Source: Burkholderiales bacterium
GTDB taxonomy: Bacteria > Pseudomonadota > Gammaproteobacteria > Burkholderiales > Burkholderiaceae_C
DNA: 56,819 bases
Reading direction: 5' to 3'
Assembly: GCA_947451035.1 (NCBI GenBank)
Contig: CANFXR010000008.1
Span: forward strand, 1 to 56,819
Shown: positions 10,569-19,669 of the stretch, one piece after another
Layout: every line of letters begins with the position of its first letter
Position numbering within the stretch: the stretch's first letter is position 1
Translations under genes and position numbers: made by a program
Notes under the pieces: model-generated
What the model was told of the DNA's origin: nothing
What the model saw: only the letters and a program-made list of their open reading frames with translations
The model's database searches: none

Positions 10569-11417
10569 ATGACCACTGAGACCATTCGAGTGTTTGTCGG
10601 TGCCGTCCATTCGCACCGGCTGTTTGTTGAAGTGCTGCGCTGGTCCATTCAGCGCCATACCCGCCGCAGCGTGGAGGTGCTCTCGATTGGCGATCTGGTG
10701 GGCGACTCGCTGCCCATGCCCAAACGCCCCGAAAACCTGCCCAACACGCCGTTTTCATTCCAGCGCTTTGCGGTGCCCATGCTCGCCGGTTGGCAAGGGC
10801 GCGCCATTTACCTGGACTCCGACAAGGTCGTGCTCAAGGACATCGCCGAGCTGTATGACCGGCCGATGAGGTTCGGGCAGAGGTTGCTGCGGCGAACCTC
10901 GATGGGTCCGGACGGGCGCGTGAAGATGCGCGGCTCCAGCGCGATGCTCCTGGACTGCGCGCGGCTGCGTGACTGGGAACCGCAGCGCATCGCCGATGAA
11001 CTGGATGCCGGGCGTTACAGCTACACGGCCCTCATGAAGCTCAGGCAAATCTGGCTCAAGGGATCGCTGCCGAGGTTCTGGAATTCTTTTGACTATTGCG
11101 AGCCCGGTCGAACGGCGCTCGTGCACTACACAAAGAAATCGACCCAGCCCTGGATCTGCCGCGGGCATCCGTTCGAGTCGGTGTGGTTCGAGGCGCTGTA
11201 CAGCGGCCTGGATTCAGGAGCCGTCAGCCGCGACGCGATCGATTTCTCGCTCGAGCACGGCTACGTGCGCCCGTCGATGGCGTGGCAGGTCGCACAGCGC
11301 GAGACCGACTCGCGGCGGGCCCCGGAACACCTGCACGCCGCGGATCAGGCGTTCTTAGATCACTGCAGCCAGTTCGGCTTCAACAACCTGCACGGGGACT
11401 ACCGGCGCAAGTCATAG
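10569..11417 (+). CDS. Putative GT-A fold glycosyltransferase (GT8-like)
   Basis: A 282-residue protein with a GT-A style N-terminus (IRVFVGAVHS), an FQRFAVPML stretch and the metal-binding DxD motif in AIYLDSDKVV (DSD at 83-85), all typical of GT8-like retaining transferases. Downstream, the SSAMLLDCARLRDW and WNSFDYCEPG segments also fit that group. It starts 11 bases after the GT61-like gene and probably shares its transcript. Donor and acceptor are unknown; location at the head of a lipid-assembly block suggests glycolipid work. Confidence 0.65.
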   Translation: MTTETIRVFVGAVHSHRLFVEVLRWSIQRHTRRSVEVLSIGDLVGDSLPMPKRPENLPNTPFSFQRFAVPMLAGWQGRAIYLDSDKVVLKDIAELYDRPMRFGQRLLRRTSMGPDGRVKMRGSSAMLLDCARLRDWEPQRIADELDAGRYSYTALMKLRQIWLKGSLPRFWNSFDYCEPGRTALVHYTKKSTQPWICRGHPFESVWFEALYSGLDSGAVSRDAIDFSLEHGYVRPSMAWQVAQRETDSRRAPEHLHAADQAFLDHCSQFGFNNLHGDYRRKS

Positions 11418-11571
11418 CCGCCGCAGCGGGACATTCCGCGCGTTCGCCGCGCCGCGAAAAGACACCGACCGCCGCGCCGGGGCCGTGCGATCCGTGCCCC
11501 GCTTGCGGCCACGTGGCGCGCGCGTCAGCGGGTATCCTTGACGACGTTTTATCCACCTCACTCGCACCATC

Positions 11572-12693
11572 GTGAATGCCACCGCACTGTCACACGAGAC
11601 CGCCGCCGCTGCCGACTCACCTGCCGTGGCCGACGAGCCGACATCGCAAGACGGCGCTCGCAAGCTGGTCGCCGACCTGTTCAGCCGTTCTGCGGCCATC
11701 TACTGGACCGACATGCTGCTGAGTTCCGGTGTGGCCTGGGCGCTGACCGCCGTGTACTTCGCGGCGCCCGCATGGAGCGCGGTGCAGATGGCCGCGTTCG
11801 TGGTCGCTGCGGTGCTGTTCTTTCGCGCGGGCACCTTCATCCATGAAATCGCCCACATGCCCGGCAGCCAGATGGTGTGGTTCAAGCGTGTCTGGAACCT
11901 GCTCGTGGGTATTCCGCTGCTGATGCCATGGATCGTCTACCGCAACCACATCGAGCACCACAACCACACGCAGTTCGGCACGCCCGCTGACGGCGAGTAC
12001 CTGCCGCTGGCCTCGTCGCCGCTGATCGAAACCTTGAAGTACATGGTGCAAGCGCCGTTGCTGCCGCTGTTCATGCTGGTGCGTTTCGGCGTGCTGGGCC
12101 CGCTGTCCTGGCTGCACGGCGGGCTGCGCGTATGGGTGCTGACCCGCGCGTCGGCTGCGGTGTCCAACCCTTACTACAGCAAGCGTTTCCCCAAGCGCGA
12201 CGAGGCGAACCTGCGCATCGTCGAGGCGCTGTGCTTCGTCTATCTCGCCGTGATTGCCACCTTGCTGTGGCAAGACACGGTCAGTGCGTGGCAATTGCTG
12301 ATGGGCTACTCGCTGCTGGCCTTCACGCTGGGTCTGAACTGGTTTCGCAATCTGGCGGCGCACATCTATGCCAATGACGGCTCGCGCATGACGATGGCCG
12401 AACAAGTCGCCGACTCGATCAACATCACCGGCCAGACCTGGCTCACGGTGGCGCTGTTCCCGGTGGGGCTGCGTTATCACGCGCTGCATCACCTGTTTCC
12501 CGCCCTGCCGTATCACCGCATGGGCGAGGCGCATCGGCGCCTCATGGCAGGGCTGCCCGCCGATGCGCCCTACCGGGTCAGCAACCACGCCAGTTTCTTC
12601 GCCGCCGTGCGCGAGTTGTGGCAGTCCGCCAGCCGGACCTCGCCGCAGCAGTCCTCGATGCGGGCCTGGTCGCGGGGCGCCGGGCGCTCTTGA
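11572..12693 (+). CDS. Fatty acid desaturase/hydroxylase family membrane protein
   Basis: Di-iron membrane oxygenase of 373 residues starting with GTG. The three histidine clusters are present: HEIAH (91-95), HIEHHNH (126-132) and a late HALHHLFPALPYH (about residues 304-316). Several hydrophobic helices lie between them. The family desaturates or hydroxylates acyl chains, sterols, carotenoids or sphingoid bases. It heads a run of overlapping genes with a DAGK-family kinase, an ABC exporter and an acyltransferase fusion, so a lipid acyl or long-chain-base substrate is most likely. The downstream kinase frame either overlaps it by 76 bases (GTG start) or by a TTGA junction. Confidence 0.8.
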   Translation: MNATALSHETAAAADSPAVADEPTSQDGARKLVADLFSRSAAIYWTDMLLSSGVAWALTAVYFAAPAWSAVQMAAFVVAAVLFFRAGTFIHEIAHMPGSQMVWFKRVWNLLVGIPLLMPWIVYRNHIEHHNHTQFGTPADGEYLPLASSPLIETLKYMVQAPLLPLFMLVRFGVLGPLSWLHGGLRVWVLTRASAAVSNPYYSKRFPKRDEANLRIVEALCFVYLAVIATLLWQDTVSAWQLLMGYSLLAFTLGLNWFRNLAAHIYANDGSRMTMAEQVADSINITGQTWLTVALFPVGLRYHALHHLFPALPYHRMGEAHRRLMAGLPADAPYRVSNHASFFAAVRELWQSASRTSPQQSSMRAWSRGAGRS

Positions 12694-13700
12694 ACGCGCT
12701 CGCGTCAGGGTTTGAGGTGCCCGAGCTGGCGGTCGTCGCGAAGACGGCCACGCCGCCGTGCCTGATCGTCAATCCGCGCAGTTTCAGCGCATCACGCGGT
12801 CTCGCAGCGCAGGCGACAGCCCTGGCGCTGGCGCACAGCGCCGAGGTGGTGGTGGTCGACGGGCCCGCCTCCACGATCGCAGCGGTTGAAACCATCCTCT
12901 CGCGCCGCCAGCGCCAGGTCATGGTGCTGGCCGGTGACGGCACGGTGTGCGCCATCGTTGACCAGTTGTCGAACCTGCCAGCGGGCGCGTGGGTTCCGGA
13001 TCTGCTGGTGTTGGCCGGGGGCCGCACCAACCTGACCGCCGCCGATCTGGTGCCGGGAGGCGCGGCGCTCGCGACGTTGAAGCGCGCGCTGCTGCTGTCG
13101 CGTGAGGGCCGCTGGGATGCCGTCGTGCAAGAGCGTCGTGCGCTGCGCATCGAGCAGTCGCCGGCTCCGGCGCGCCACGGGTTCTTCCTCGCCGGGGCGG
13201 TGATCGACAGCGCGATCCGTCAGTGCCACCAGCACCGCTCGGACCACAGCACGCTGGCCACCGGGCTGAGCACCATGGCCTATCTGGCGGGGCTCGGTGT
13301 GCGTTCGCTGTTCGGTCGCTCGGGCCTGAGCTGCCCGACCTTGCATGTCGATGCGGGTGCATGTGGCTCCCAACGCGGACTCGTTCGCCTGCTGCTCGTG
13401 AGCACGCTGCTGCACCGCACGGGCCTCTTTGATCCCTACGCTGCGCGCGGTCAGGGTGACGTGCGCGTGAGCTCGGTCAGCCGCGCCGCCCCGCATTTCT
13501 GGCGTTGGTTGCCGCGCTTGCTGACCGGTCGCTACCTGCCTTCGATGAGCGCTGACAACGGCTACCTGAGTGGTCGCTGCCACCGGCTGCAAGTCACCGG
13601 TCTGGCCGGCTATTCACTGGATGGCGAAGCGTTCGACACCGACCCCGCGCGGCCTGTCACGATCACAGCGGGACCGCGCCTGCGCTTTGTCTGCCCATGA
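12618..13700 (+). CDS. DAGK-family lipid kinase
   Basis: Up to 360 residues with the diacylglycerol kinase/sphingosine kinase catalytic fold. Motifs are the strand-loop LIVNPRSFSASRG (49-61), the nucleotide loop VLAGDGTV (103-110, with Ala where the family often has a first Gly) and LAGGRTNLTAADL in place of the usual proline-rich GT.N loop. The start is uncertain: GTG at 12618 overlaps the desaturase by 76 bases, while TTG at 12690 would overlap its stop exactly. The 3' end overlaps the ABC transporter start by ATGA. Family members phosphorylate diacylglycerol, sphingosine or ceramide; in this context a ceramide or long-chain-base kinase is an attractive, unproven guess. Confidence 0.7.
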   Translation: MAVRQPDLAAAVLDAGLVAGRRALLNALASGFEVPELAVVAKTATPPCLIVNPRSFSASRGLAAQATALALAHSAEVVVVDGPASTIAAVETILSRRQRQVMVLAGDGTVCAIVDQLSNLPAGAWVPDLLVLAGGRTNLTAADLVPGGAALATLKRALLLSREGRWDAVVQERRALRIEQSPAPARHGFFLAGAVIDSAIRQCHQHRSDHSTLATGLSTMAYLAGLGVRSLFGRSGLSCPTLHVDAGACGSQRGLVRLLLVSTLLHRTGLFDPYAARGQGDVRVSSVSRAAPHFWRWLPRLLTGRYLPSMSADNGYLSGRCHRLQVTGLAGYSLDGEAFDTDPARPVTITAGPRLRFVCP

Positions 13701-15472
13701 CGGCTGCCACCCCCCCCCAGCCCTCGGCCGTGCGCAACCGCACGCTGCCCATGATCGCCGCTCTGGTACGCACCTACCCGGGGCGCAGTGCACTGGCGCT
13801 CGTCGCGGTCTTTGCAGCCGGTTTGATGGACGGTCTGGGCATGTCGATGCTGCTGTCGATGCTGTCGTTCGCCAATCGCACCAGCGCCCACGAGCCGTCC
13901 ATGCCCGAGAAGTTCGCCTTGCGCGTGGCCGAGTTTGTCGGGCTCGAGCCCAGCGCGCCGGTGCTGCTGATGCTGGCGGTCGTGCTGATCGGCAGCAAGG
14001 CTGCGCTGTCGTTGGCGGCCAATCGCCAGGTGGGCTACACCGTGGCCAACATCGCGACCGATCTGCGGCTGTCGCTGATCCGCTCGGTCATCTCGGCACG
14101 TTGGTCGCACTACCTGCAGCAGTCGGTCGGGCGCTTGTCCAACGCCGTGGCGACCGAGGCGCAGCGTGCGTCCGAGGCATTTCAATACAGCGCCGAGATG
14201 GCGGCCATGCTGCTCAACTCGCTGATCTTCCTGTGCATCGCCCTGGCGATTTCGTGGCAGGCGGGGGCGGCGACGGCCGTCGCCGGCGGTGCCATCCTGG
14301 TGTTGCTTCAATCGCTGGTTCGAAGCTCCCTGCGGGCCGGCCGGCAACAAACCGATCTGCTGAAATCACTGATGTCGGTGATGGGCGGGCAACTGGCCGC
14401 GGCCAAGGCGCTCAAGGCGATGGCCCGTGAAGACCACATGGATGCGCTGCTGGCCGACCAGACGCGCGCACTGCGCCGCGCCTTGCGCCGCCAGGTGATC
14501 AGCAAGGAGGCGATGACCGCCCTTCAAGAACCGCTGCTGGCGATCCTGGTCGCCGCGGGCTTCTTTTTCGGTCTGGTCGTGCTGAAGATGCCCATGCCCG
14601 CCGTCTTGGTGATGCTGTTTCTGCTCGCCCGCACGGTCAGCTACCTGTCGAAAGCCCAGCGCGCCTACCAGCAGATCGTGCTGCGCGAGAGCGCCTACTG
14701 GTCGCTGATCGACGGCATCGCTGCCGCGCGTGAACAAGTTGAACCCCGCGGTGGCGACCACACTGTGCGGCTCGTCGAGGGCATCCGGTTCGAGAACGTG
14801 ACCTTCCGCCGCGACCAGCACCGCGCGATCGTCGAGCACGGATCGTTCACCGTACCGGCCCAGCAACTGACCGTGATCGTCGGCCCGTCGGGTGCGGGCA
14901 AGACCACGCTGCTCGATTTGCTGGTCGGCCTGTTGCAGCCCGATGCCGGACGCATCCTCGTCGACGGCGTGCCGCTCAGCGATCTGGAGCTGCGCGAATG
15001 GCGCCGGCAGATCGGCTATGTGCCACAGGAATCGGTGATGGTCGATGAATCGGTGGCCTACAACGTCACGCTCGGCGAGGTCGGCCTCAGCGAAGACAAG
15101 ATCCGCGCAGCCCTGCGCGCTGCCGATGCACTGGATTTTGTCGACGCCATGCCCGAAGGCATCCACACGCATGTGGGCGAAGGTGGATCGAGGCTGTCGG
15201 GTGGCCAGCGCCAGCGTCTGGCGATCGCACGCGCGCTGGTGCACGAGCCTCGCCTGCTCATCCTCGACGAAGCCACCAGCCACCTCGACCCCGAGGCGCA
15301 GGCGGCGGTGATCGAAACCGTCAATCGACTCAAGGGCAGCCTCACGATCCTGGCGGTCGCTCACCAGGGGCTGCTGATCGACGCTGCCGACCAGATCTGC
15401 CGGTTGGCCGGTGGACACGTCAGCGTGGTGCCACGGCACGGCGACACCGAAAACCTCTCGGTGCCGGTCTGA
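13697..15472 (+). CDS. MsbA-type ABC exporter (fused membrane and ATPase domains)
   Basis: A 591-residue half-transporter that would work as a homodimer in the inner membrane. Residues 1 to about 330 form the six-helix exporter domain; the rest is the ATPase with Walker A GPSGAGKTT (396-404), signature LSGGQRQRL (about 500-508), Walker B LLILDEATS (about 521-529) and a switch His in AVAHQ. MsbA-like proteins flip lipids or export peptides and glycans. It starts with an ATGA overlap after the lipid kinase and ends with a TGATG junction into the acyltransferase fusion, which argues strongly for a lipid cargo. Confidence 0.88.
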   Translation: MTAATPPQPSAVRNRTLPMIAALVRTYPGRSALALVAVFAAGLMDGLGMSMLLSMLSFANRTSAHEPSMPEKFALRVAEFVGLEPSAPVLLMLAVVLIGSKAALSLAANRQVGYTVANIATDLRLSLIRSVISARWSHYLQQSVGRLSNAVATEAQRASEAFQYSAEMAAMLLNSLIFLCIALAISWQAGAATAVAGGAILVLLQSLVRSSLRAGRQQTDLLKSLMSVMGGQLAAAKALKAMAREDHMDALLADQTRALRRALRRQVISKEAMTALQEPLLAILVAAGFFFGLVVLKMPMPAVLVMLFLLARTVSYLSKAQRAYQQIVLRESAYWSLIDGIAAAREQVEPRGGDHTVRLVEGIRFENVTFRRDQHRAIVEHGSFTVPAQQLTVIVGPSGAGKTTLLDLLVGLLQPDAGRILVDGVPLSDLELREWRRQIGYVPQESVMVDESVAYNVTLGEVGLSEDKIRAALRAADALDFVDAMPEGIHTHVGEGGSRLSGGQRQRLAIARALVHEPRLLILDEATSHLDPEAQAAVIETVNRLKGSLTILAVAHQGLLIDAADQICRLAGGHVSVVPRHGDTENLSVPV

Positions 15473-17511
15473 TGCGGGAACGCTGGAAAGCGCGGCGCGC
15501 CTGGCGCCGCACGATGTTTCTGGGCTTGCGCACGCTGCTGCGCGCCGTCGGTTTCGCGAGGGCGCGCACGATCGGAATCTGGTTGGGCGAGTTGCAGTTC
15601 CGTCTGGGCGGGCGTTTGCGAAACAGCCTGCAACGCGACATTGCCCAGGCGCTGGGTCGGCGCGACGATGATCCGTCAGTGAGCGCGCTGTTGCGCGAGG
15701 CCTACCGGGTGAACAACGGCGCGCTGCTGGAAGTCATGTCGATGCTCGATCGTCGGCAAAGTGTGGAGCAACTCGCCAAGAGCTGCGAACTCGACGGTCT
15801 CGACAACGTGCGCATGGCGATGTCCGGGGGGCGCGGTGCCATTTTGCTGGGCGCCCACATGGGCAACATGGCACTGGTGACGATCCGTCTCATGCAGGCC
15901 GGTTGGCCCGTCAGCGTCGTTTACCGCGACGCCAAGATGATGTCGGCCGGCTTCCTGCAAAGCGGGCTGGAGCAATACGGCGTCCAGGGCATCCTGGCGA
16001 ATTCGGGCATCCGCGCCTACGCCCAGATGCTGACGGCCCTCAAGCAAGGCCGCATCGTGTGCGTGATGCTCGACCAGGGCATCGGCACGGCCGAGAACGG
16101 CATGGTGCATCGCTTTCTCGGCAAGAACATGTCGATGTCCGCCGGTCCGGCACAACTGGCCCGCTCGTCGCGCGCCCCGATGTTGCCGGTGGCCATGAAA
16201 GTAGCAGCCCCCGTCTGGAAATTCGAGATCCAGCCCCCGCTTCCTCTGGGCAGCGGCTCACTGGAATCCGATGTCGAGCTCATGACCCGTTGGACCGAGA
16301 GCCAGATATTGCGCACGCCGCAGTTCTGGAGCTGGCACCACCGGCGCTGGAGCCACTTGCCCATCGCACCAGCACAGCCAGCGACGTTGCCCGGCACGCC
16401 GGGCGAGGGTCGCGACAGCCAGGCTCTTCCCGTCGAAAGTACACAACCATTGCCATCCGAAACGAACGACGCCGCAGTGTGGGTTCTGCTGGGCAAGTGG
16501 CATGGCGACAACCAGCAGCTGCTGGCCCTCGCCGAGGCACTGAAACTGCCTATTCGAGTGGTCCCGCTGCGATTCAACGCAGCATCCCTGCTGCCGCCAG
16601 CGCTGCTGGGCGCAAGCCGGTTGAGCTGGCGCAGCGATGCGCCGCTTTCGCCGCCCTGGCCCCGGGTCGTGCTGGCCGCCGGCCGCCGGGGCGTACCGGC
16701 CGCGAGGTGGATCCAACGTCAGTCCGCCGGCCACACGCGGCTGATCAGCGTGAATCGCCCGTGGTCGCCGATGTCGTGGTTCGATCTGATCATCACCACG
16801 CCGCAGTACGCACTGCCGGCGCGACCCAACGTGCAGTCCAACCTGATGCCTTTCCTGCCGCCAGCGGAAGACGTGTCCCCGCCATCGGCGCTGCCGGATG
16901 TCGCGCACACGCTGCCACGCCCGTGGACGGTGGTGCTGGTCGGCGGCAACAGCCGGCCCATGCGGCTGTGTGATGCGACTGCCGCGTCGCTTGCCGAGAT
17001 GGTGAACGAACAGGTGCGCCGCACGGGTGGCAGCGCCTGGATCGTGGACAGCCCGCGCACGCCGTCGAGCGCCATGGCGGTGATCCAAGGGGGGCTCGAG
17101 GTGCCAGCGACCACCGTCAGCTGGCGCGACGGCAAGCCGCTGTATCGCGCGCTGCTGGACTCGGGCGACAGCTTCATCGTCACCGAGGACAGTGCGTCGA
17201 TGGTCACCGAAGCACTCCTCACCGGCCGGCCGGTGAAGCTTTGCAGGTTGAGTCGACACCCCGACTGGTTCCGGCGCGCAGTTTCGGCATGGCGAGTCGC
17301 GGCCGAGCGGGCCCCGGCGTCGATCGTCGGGCGCGGCTTCGAGGCGGCGGTCGAGTCTGGATTGCTGGCGGCAGCGCGCGATCTCGGCTTGCTGCATCGT
17401 GCGCTCGAAAACGCCGGCATGTTCGACGGCACCGGCAGCCCCCAGGCGCTGGCCGAGCAGGAACGCCAAGTCACCCTGGCCCGCATCCACGCCTTGATCG
17501 ACGGTTCATGA
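15472..17511 (+). CDS. Fusion of LpxL/HtrB-like acyltransferase and ELM1-type glycosyltransferase domain
   Basis: A 679-residue two-domain protein. Residues 1 to about 300 match the lipid A/lysophospholipid acyltransferase family (ILLGAHMGNMALV, VVYRDAK, VCVMLDQG, WSWHHRRW). The usual HX4(D/E) catalytic pair reads His129 then Ala134, so the acid is missing and activity is doubtful or altered. About residues 333-679 match the ELM1 (mitochondrial fission ELM1, DUF1022) family, now viewed as GT-B glycosyltransferase-like, with the late SFIVTEDSASMVTEALLTGRPV segment that in GT-B proteins contacts a nucleotide sugar. It overlaps the ABC exporter stop by 1 base (TGATG). An acyltransferase-plus-sugar fusion fits glycolipid assembly. 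Confidence 0.75.
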   Translation: MRERWKARRAWRRTMFLGLRTLLRAVGFARARTIGIWLGELQFRLGGRLRNSLQRDIAQALGRRDDDPSVSALLREAYRVNNGALLEVMSMLDRRQSVEQLAKSCELDGLDNVRMAMSGGRGAILLGAHMGNMALVTIRLMQAGWPVSVVYRDAKMMSAGFLQSGLEQYGVQGILANSGIRAYAQMLTALKQGRIVCVMLDQGIGTAENGMVHRFLGKNMSMSAGPAQLARSSRAPMLPVAMKVAAPVWKFEIQPPLPLGSGSLESDVELMTRWTESQILRTPQFWSWHHRRWSHLPIAPAQPATLPGTPGEGRDSQALPVESTQPLPSETNDAAVWVLLGKWHGDNQQLLALAEALKLPIRVVPLRFNAASLLPPALLGASRLSWRSDAPLSPPWPRVVLAAGRRGVPAARWIQRQSAGHTRLISVNRPWSPMSWFDLIITTPQYALPARPNVQSNLMPFLPPAEDVSPPSALPDVAHTLPRPWTVVLVGGNSRPMRLCDATAASLAEMVNEQVRRTGGSAWIVDSPRTPSSAMAVIQGGLEVPATTVSWRDGKPLYRALLDSGDSFIVTEDSASMVTEALLTGRPVKLCRLSRHPDWFRRAVSAWRVAAERAPASIVGRGFEAAVESGLLAAARDLGLLHRALENAGMFDGTGSPQALAEQERQVTLARIHALIDGS

Positions 17512-17576
17512 TCGTTGGCGCTTGCGCGGCACGATCCCGGGCCGTTGCCAGGCAAAGATCCTCTGGCGCATCCGAT

Positions 17577-18416
17577 CTACTCGGGCTGCTGCCAGTAGGC
17601 CTCGCCCCGCTTGACCACCAGATCGTCACCGCGGCTGCGCCCTTCGGCCTTGCGGTTGCCTTTCATGTGGTCCATGAAGCGCCCGAGTCGCGAGTTGATG
17701 AGCACATGCTTGGCGTAGCGGCCAGCGCCCTCGGCGATGTCGTGGATGTAGGCACCACGTGCCTGCGCACGCTTGCACACCACGTCGAACAGGTAGGAGT
17801 CGTGATATTCGCGCTCGGCGAACAGCAGGTCGGCGGTGTACATGGTCTCGAACTCGGCGAGCAACTGGCGCGTTTGCGCATGCCGAAGGTTGTAGACCAC
17901 GAAGCCGCACTCGCTGAAGACGGGCCGTTTCAGGCAGGACGCGGCGCTGTTCGGCGGCGTGAGCGCCTCGAGTTCATCCAGGCTCACGTCGGCAAAGAAG
18001 CGCGTGTCGGCATCGATCCAGATCAGGGCATCCGCCCCGGTGCGTCTTGCCGCATCGAAAATCGCGAAGGTCTTGTGCGCGAAGCGAACCGCGTCCCAGC
18101 GATATTGGCCCTTGCGGGTGCGCACCGGCAGCGGCAGCGAAAACGGCCCCACGCGCAGCCGGCTCCACGGCAGCACCTTGCCGTGAGCGCGCGGGTTGAG
18201 CGCGTGGCGCGCCTTGAACGAGGCCAGGTCCGCACAGGTCTCGATCAGGTCATGCGGCTCGATGCGACCGGCATGCAGCGGGGGCTCGAAACCCTCGTGA
18301 TAGAGCAGCAGCGGCACTTCGGCGGGCCAGTGCTTCAAGAAGGTGTCCACCATGACACGTCCGTACGCTTCGAAGCCGGCGGCGTGACAGGTGGTGACGA
18401 CAGCGAAACGAGTCAT
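17577..18416 (-). CDS. Putative GT-A fold glycosyltransferase
   Basis: A 279-residue soluble protein starting FAVVTTCHAAGF and carrying a clear DxD metal motif in LIWIDADTRFF (Asp135, Asp137), the hallmark of GT-A nucleotide-sugar enzymes. SECGFVVYNLRH and EREYHDSYLFD resemble acceptor-side parts of glycosyltransferase-like proteins found in LPS and surface glycan loci. It is transcribed alone on the minus strand, divergent from the SDR gene 66 bases away. No specific family number or substrate can be assigned. Confidence 0.6.
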   Translation of the reverse strand: MTRFAVVTTCHAAGFEAYGRVMVDTFLKHWPAEVPLLLYHEGFEPPLHAGRIEPHDLIETCADLASFKARHALNPRAHGKVLPWSRLRVGPFSLPLPVRTRKGQYRWDAVRFAHKTFAIFDAARRTGADALIWIDADTRFFADVSLDELEALTPPNSAASCLKRPVFSECGFVVYNLRHAQTRQLLAEFETMYTADLLFAEREYHDSYLFDVVCKRAQARGAYIHDIAEGAGRYAKHVLINSRLGRFMDHMKGNRKAEGRSRGDDLVVKRGEAYWQQPE

Positions 18417-18482
18417 ATCAAGAACCTGCAGTGGGTCGCTCCCTTGGCGCCGAGGTCAGGCCAGGAAACAAGGTAGTCGGAA
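18417..18482. promoter_or_regulatory. Short divergent promoter region
   Basis: These 66 bases separate a minus-strand glycosyltransferase from the plus-strand SDR gene, so they should contain both start regions. No clear consensus boxes are visible; an AAGG 9-12 bases before 18483 supports the SDR start chosen. Confidence 0.35.
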
Positions 18483-19508
18483 ATGTCACCAGCGACTGCA
18501 GGCGAAAGCAAGAATAGCCGGATGAATGTATCGCACCGCGAACTCGTTTCCGCCACGTCTGCGGGTCGGCTGGCCGCCGTGACCGGGGCCAGCGGATTCA
18601 TCGGTCGACATCTCGTCAAGGCGCTGTCCGATGCCGGCTGGCGCACGCGCTTGCTGCTGCGCAGCGAGCCCGATGAGGCGCAGTGGCGCGATGTGCGCCC
18701 GCAAGTCGTGGCGGGCTCACTCGGCGATGCAGCGGCGCTGTCGCGGCTCGTCGATGGGGCCGATGTGGTGTTCCACCTCGCCGGGCTCATCAAGGCGGCC
18801 CGGCAGGCGGACTTCTTCAGGGTCAACCGCGACGCCTCAGAGACGCTCGCGCAAACGACCCGTCAGATCGCTCCCGCAGCGCATTTCATCGCGGTGTCGA
18901 GCCTGGCCGCGCGCGAGCCCTTGCTGTCCGACTACGCGGCCAGCAAGCGGGCCGGCGAGGTCGCGGTGCTCGACAGTCTGGGGGATCGCGCGACAGTCCT
19001 TCGACCACCAGCGGTCTACGGGCCGGGCGACCGCGAGACCCTGCTTTTCTTCCAGCTGGCACGCCTGCGCCGCGTACCGCTGCTCGGCGGGCCGGATGCC
19101 CGGATCGCGATGATGCACGTGAGGGATCTGGTGCGTCTGCTCGCCAACCTGGCGACGGCCAAACCGAGCGGCAAGGTGCTGTGTGCAGCTGACGCTCGTC
19201 CCGAGGGCTACCGGTGGGATGAACTGCTCGGCGCGGCGGCGCGCGCCGTCGGCAACCCTTCACCTCGGTTCATTCAGGCACCCCAAAGCCTGTTGACTGG
19301 CGCGGCACTGCTGGGCGACATCGCACGCCTGATGGGCTCAGCGAGCATGCTCAGTTCACAAAAGCTGCGCGAGCTGCGCCATCCCGACTGGTCGGTGCCG
19401 ACAGATCAACTGGCACAGCCGGCAGGCTGGGCGCCCGAGTTCGATCTGGACGCCGGCTTCTCCGATGCTGTGGGTTGGTACCGAGAGACAAAGTGGCTGG
19501 CGGCCTGA
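18483..19508 (+). CDS. NAD(P)-dependent epimerase/dehydratase (extended SDR; CerR-like role possible)
   Basis: An extended short-chain dehydrogenase of 341 residues. The Rossmann loop TGASGFIG (34-41), the DVVFHLAG strand, the catalytic Ser139-Ser140 region and Tyr151-x3-Lys155 (YAASK) are all present. A second ATG at 18522 would shorten the start by 13 residues. In Caulobacter the ceramide-pathway reductase CerR belongs to this family and reduces the 3-keto group made by serine palmitoyltransferase. Given the SPT-type enzyme in this block the same role is possible, but sugar-nucleotide epimerases look alike at this level. Confidence 0.75.
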   Translation: MSPATAGESKNSRMNVSHRELVSATSAGRLAAVTGASGFIGRHLVKALSDAGWRTRLLLRSEPDEAQWRDVRPQVVAGSLGDAAALSRLVDGADVVFHLAGLIKAARQADFFRVNRDASETLAQTTRQIAPAAHFIAVSSLAAREPLLSDYAASKRAGEVAVLDSLGDRATVLRPPAVYGPGDRETLLFFQLARLRRVPLLGGPDARIAMMHVRDLVRLLANLATAKPSGKVLCAADARPEGYRWDELLGAAARAVGNPSPRFIQAPQSLLTGAALLGDIARLMGSASMLSSQKLRELRHPDWSVPTDQLAQPAGWAPEFDLDAGFSDAVGWYRETKWLAA

Positions 19509-19669
19509 CAATGCGCCTGCTCGCACGATCGCTTTCACGCGGCAGCGAGCCTCTCCCGTCTGCAACCTGACCCTGCAGCCACTTGCGATCCGGCTTGGGG
19601 ATCAGGGCGTTCCAGAAGCGCCGGCCAGTCACCTCCTTGAATGAGCCACGCTATGGAACGAGACCATCC

